A program made the translations under genes and the position numbers. DNA of 10,423 nt from Pseudomonadota bacterium (GTDB taxonomy: Bacteria > Pseudomonadota > Alphaproteobacteria > Acetobacterales > Acetobacteraceae): the NCBI GenBank assembly GCA_021819535.1, contig JAKAQU010000078.1, positions 1 to 10,423 of the forward strand, given 5' to 3'. Below, piece after piece: positions 8,486-10,423 of this stretch. The notes beneath the pieces are model-generated. The model was not told the origin of the DNA and ran no database searches. It saw only the letters and a list, made by a program, of their open reading frames with translations. Every line of letters starts with the position of its first letter. Position 1 is the stretch's first letter.

Positions 8486-9327
8486 TGTCCCTCCGGGCGG
8501 TTGGCCGAGAATGGCACCGGCGGCGGCAGCGCGGCATGGAGGCCGCCGAGCGCCGAACCTGCCGACGGCGCCGAACCTGCCGACGGCGCCGAACCTGCCG
8601 CGGCCTCTGGCGTGCGGCCGGCGCGGGATGGTGCGCCGAGCAGCGTCGCTGCGACCGGGCGCAACACCGAAACCGCGACCGGCTGCGGCGCGATCACCGG
8701 CGCCACCGGCCGCGCACCCGCCGCGTTCACGGCGATGCGCACGGGGGACGCCGCTTTCGGCGAACGGCTCGCCTCCGTCGCGGGTGCTGCGGGGTGGAGG
8801 TCGGCCGGATGGGCGATAACGGGATGGGCAATGGCGGGATGGGCAATGGCGGGATGCGCGGTGGCGGGATGCGCGGGCGCGAGCGTCGCCGGCAGCGTCG
8901 GCGCAAGGGAGGCAACCGCGGGCGGCCTGGTCTCGGGTATCCCCGCCTCCACCGCCGATGCGGGCGAGGTCGGGGTTGCGGAGGTCGCGAGCGCCGCCTC
9001 GGCGTCGTCATCGCTCCCTTCCGTGGTCGCGCTCGCGAGCGCGATCGCCGGCAAATGGCGATCGAGTTCGGCGAGCGGCACGAATTGCGTCGGCGCCAGC
9101 GGCTTCAAGGCGAGATAGCGGGCGGCAAGATCGGCGAGCCGGTCGGGCTGGTTCAAAAGCGCCCATTCCGCCTGCAGCATCCCCTCCTTGGCGCGCAACG
9201 CCTCGGTCTCGCGCATCGTCGCCGCGATCTGGCGATCGAGCAGCAGGGTGCGGTGCTTGACCTGGTAGAGATAGAGGCCGGCGCCCGCGGCGAGCAGCAG
9301 GGAAACCATGGTCAGAGGGCGGATCAT
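8482..9327 (-). CDS. ftsL: FtsL-like division protein with long repetitive tail
   Basis: FtsL is a small bitopic membrane protein that, in the known FtsQLB complex, helps activate FtsW and FtsI. The first 95 residues fit: a three-residue cytoplasmic end, one membrane segment (about 4-21), a charged helical stretch likely to form a coiled coil (about 24-58), and the block [20 protein letters not shown] (58-77), which resembles the conserved LxxPxRIExxAR-type end of FtsL. The rest, about 96-281, is unlike any domain I know: acidic at 104-110, then Ala/Pro/Val-rich with six His-Pro pentads (153-182) and GSAPSA repeats (245-258). At 281 residues it is about twice a normal FtsL. The ATG overlaps the rsmH stop by four bases (ATGA) and has GGGAGG ten bases upstream. 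The frame runs cleanly to a TGA overlapping ftsI, so the tail is probably real. Confidence 0.88.
   Translation of the reverse strand: MIRPLTMVSLLLAAGAGLYLYQVKHRTLLLDRQIAATMRETEALRAKEGMLQAEWALLNQPDRLADLAARYLALKPLAPTQFVPLAELDRHLPAIALASATTEGSDDDAEAALATSATPTSPASAVEAGIPETRPPAVASLAPTLPATLAPAHPATAHPAIAHPAIAHPVIAHPADLHPAAPATEASRSPKAASPVRIAVNAAGARPVAPVIAPQPVAVSVLRPVAATLLGAPSRAGRTPEAAAGSAPSAGSAPSAGSALGGLHAALPPPVPFSANRPEGQ
8552..8600 (-). repeat. 18-base tandem repeat in ftsL (GSAPSA)
   Basis: Two perfect copies of an 18-base unit (8552-8569 and 8570-8587), plus 13 bases of a third. In the ftsL frame each unit encodes the hexapeptide GSAPSA, at residues about 245-256. Identical copies at the DNA level point to recent duplication by slippage. 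Confidence 0.85.
8807..8881 (-). repeat. 15-base tandem repeat in ftsL (His-Pro pentads)
   Basis: Five adjacent 15-base units. The units at 8822-8836 and 8837-8851 are identical, and the others differ by a few bases. They encode the pentad HPAIA or variants (HPATA, HPVIA) in the FtsL tail, at residues about 153-177. Diverged pentads ([10 protein letters not shown]) continue the pattern to residue 182. The unit is a multiple of three, so copy-number change would keep the ftsL frame. Confidence 0.88.
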
Positions 9328-10307
9328 GGCGTTCTGGCCTCCCGTTCCGGCGCAGCACCCGCGTCATCCGGGCGCCGCGCGAGCGCTCTCAGCCGCGCAC
9401 TCCGCGCCCGCGGATTGGCACGGAGTTCGGCGGCGGTGGGGCGAAGTGCGCGCGGGGTCAAGAGTTCGAACGCAGGTGCTGCGGCTTCGAACAGGCGGCG
9501 CGGATCATGGCGCGAGGGAGATGCGCCGCGCCCGCTCGCCGCGCGCATGAAATGTTTGACGATCCGGTCCTCGAGCGAATGGAAAGCGACGACGATCAAC
9601 CGCCCGCCGGGGCTGAGGAGGCCCGCCGCCGCTTCCAGCCCGCGCGCGATTTCGCCAAGCTCGTCATTCACCCGGATGCGCAGCGCCTGAAAACTCCGCG
9701 TCGCCGGATCGATGCCATCGGCGCTCGCCGGCACCTCGGCGCGCACCAGGGCTGCCAGCGCCTGAGTGGTGGTGATCGGCGCCTTCGCGCGGGCCGCGAC
9801 GATCGCGCGGGCGACCCGGCGGGCATGCCGCTCCTCGCCGAATTCAAAGAGAACATCGGCGAGTTCGCGCTCGGGGAGGGTGTTGACGAGATCGGCGGCA
9901 GATCGGCCGGCCTTCCCCATGCGCATGTCGAGCGGGCCATCGGCGCGGAACGAGAAGCCGCGCCCGGGATCGTCGATTTGAAACGACGATAGGCCGAGAT
10001 CCATCACCACGCCATCGAGGCGCGCAACCCCGACCCCGGCGAGCAGCGCCAGCATGTCGCCGAAACACCCCTCCAAGAGCGTGAGCCGGCCGGGAAAACG
10101 CTGTGCGAGCGCGGCACCGCGGGCGATCGCCTCGGGGTCGCGGTCGATCGCGAACAAGGTGCAGGGGGCAGCCGCGAGAATGGCCCCGGCATAGCCGCCG
10201 CCGCCGAAAGTCGCATCGAGATAGCGCCCGCCCGCGCTGGGTGCGAGCAGCGCCAGAACTTCATCGCGCATCACCGGCACATGGCCGCAAGGGTGGGACG
10301 CGATCAT
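9324..10307 (-). CDS. rsmH: RsmH (MraW), 16S rRNA m4C1402 N4-methyltransferase
   Basis: RsmH is an S-adenosylmethionine-dependent enzyme that methylates N4 of C1402 in the 16S rRNA decoding centre. At 327 residues it has normal length. Motifs are [10 protein letters not shown] (9-18), the SAM-binding loop DATFGGGGY (31-39, commonly DGTFGxGGY/H), AIDRDPEAI (53-61), [19 protein letters not shown] (102-120), DMRM (127-130), [17 protein letters not shown] (201-217), [20 protein letters not shown] (234-253) and a basic C-terminal region with [11 protein letters not shown]. The ATG at 10307 overlaps the mraZ stop by four bases (ATGA), and the product begins just before the HVPV motif, which supports this start. 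Position between mraZ and ftsL is the standard dcw order. Confidence 0.97.
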   Translation of the reverse strand: MIASHPCGHVPVMRDEVLALLAPSAGGRYLDATFGGGGYAGAILAAAPCTLFAIDRDPEAIARGAALAQRFPGRLTLLEGCFGDMLALLAGVGVARLDGVVMDLGLSSFQIDDPGRGFSFRADGPLDMRMGKAGRSAADLVNTLPERELADVLFEFGEERHARRVARAIVAARAKAPITTTQALAALVRAEVPASADGIDPATRSFQALRIRVNDELGEIARGLEAAAGLLSPGGRLIVVAFHSLEDRIVKHFMRAASGRGASPSRHDPRRLFEAAAPAFELLTPRALRPTAAELRANPRARSARLRALARRPDDAGAAPEREARTP

Positions 10308-10414
10308 GGCGCGCCCGTCGCCGGCAGGGTGACGCCGCGCGTGCGCGCCCGCTCGCGCGCTTCGGCGCGCCGGCGCGCCGCCGCACCCGGCTCCCAGATC
10401 TGGAAAATGCGCCC
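10304..10414 (-). CDS. mraZ: MraZ, dcw cluster transcription regulator, 3' end only
   Basis: The last 36 codons of a gene ending in TGA at 10304-10306, overlapping the rsmH start by four bases. The visible start GRIFQIWEP matches the end of the second AbrB-like (SpoVT-type) fold of MraZ, which typically has G…F.[IL]W. A charged helical tail ([17 protein letters not shown]) follows, as in many alphaproteobacterial MraZ proteins. MraZ binds repeats upstream of its own gene and controls the cluster; those sites lie outside this window. The frame stays open to the window edge, but the last nine bases look like adapter and encode Phe-Arg-Ser, which does not fit MraZ. The call rests on the short motif plus position directly before rsmH. 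Confidence 0.85.
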   Translation of the reverse strand, partial: GRIFQIWEPGAAARRRAEARERARTRGVTLPATGAP

Positions 10415-10423
10415 AGATCGGAA
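10415..10423. other. Probable Illumina adapter remnant at right end
   Basis: The final nine bases, AGATCGGAA, equal the first nine bases of the standard Illumina adapter (AGATCGGAAGAGC) in the orientation read out of an insert. The left end carries the matching CGATCT. Read as coding, these bases break the fit to MraZ. I treat them as sequencing artefact rather than genome. Confidence 0.82.

Noticed and set aside
8792..8881. A CRISPR-like or intergenic repeat array.
   Set aside because: The units are 15 bases with no spacers and lie in frame inside ftsL, so they are coding tandem repeats.
6695..9118. A very long open frame on the plus strand (about 800 codons) opposite ftsI and ftsL.
   Set aside because: It is antisense to two well-supported genes, is rich in Arg, Gly, His and Asp with no recognisable domain, and arises because GC-rich codon use leaves few stops on the opposite strand.
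10191..10217. RsmH has DATFGGGGY rather than DGTFGAGGY in the SAM loop.
   Set aside because: The glycine-rich character and the Asp are kept; this is within normal family variation.

Overview
The window is one unbroken stretch of the division and cell wall (dcw) cluster of a GC-rich bacterium. Every gene is read from the minus strand, so in transcription order the window runs from its right end to its left: mraZ (3' end only), rsmH/mraW, ftsL, ftsI, murE, murF, mraY, murD, ftsW, murG (5' end only). This gene order, the FtsW sequence around its GRGPGEG and LPDAHADF motifs, and the very GC-rich, Ala/Pro/Arg-heavy proteins all suggest an alphaproteobacterium. A family such as Acetobacteraceae (Rhodospirillales) is possible, but that finer placement is inference. 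The MurE DNPR motif predicts ordinary meso-diaminopimelate peptidoglycan of a Gram-negative cell.

Layout: 10304-10414 mraZ C-terminus; 9324-10307 rsmH; 8482-9327 ftsL; 6497-8485 ftsI; 5041-6510 murE; 3683-5044 murF; 2595-3683 mraY; 1228-2598 murD; 107-1228 ftsW; 7-78 murG N-terminus. Eight of the nine junctions overlap by 1, 4 or 14 bases, so the block is almost certainly one polycistronic unit with coupled translation. The only spacer is 28 bases before murG, and it carries a strong Shine-Dalgarno sequence. There is no gene-free stretch over 300 bases, and I see no RNA gene, mobile element, CRISPR array, terminator or internal promoter.

The genes act together. MurD, MurE and MurF build the stem peptide on UDP-MurNAc in the cytoplasm. 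MraY moves the product onto the lipid carrier (lipid I), and MurG would complete lipid II. FtsW polymerises glycan and FtsI crosslinks it at the septum, with FtsL as part of the control complex for that pair. RsmH methylates 16S rRNA, and MraZ is the cluster's own transcription regulator.

I found no undescribed system. The points worth a second look are: matches to Illumina adapter sequence at both ends of the window, which suggest it is a whole contig with untrimmed ends; an FtsL about twice the usual length, with a repetitive Ala/Pro/His tail; a low-complexity C-terminal extension on FtsI; a nine-base C tract just after the GTG start of ftsI; a TTG start for murE; and an Arg in place of a Gly in the glycine loop of MurG.
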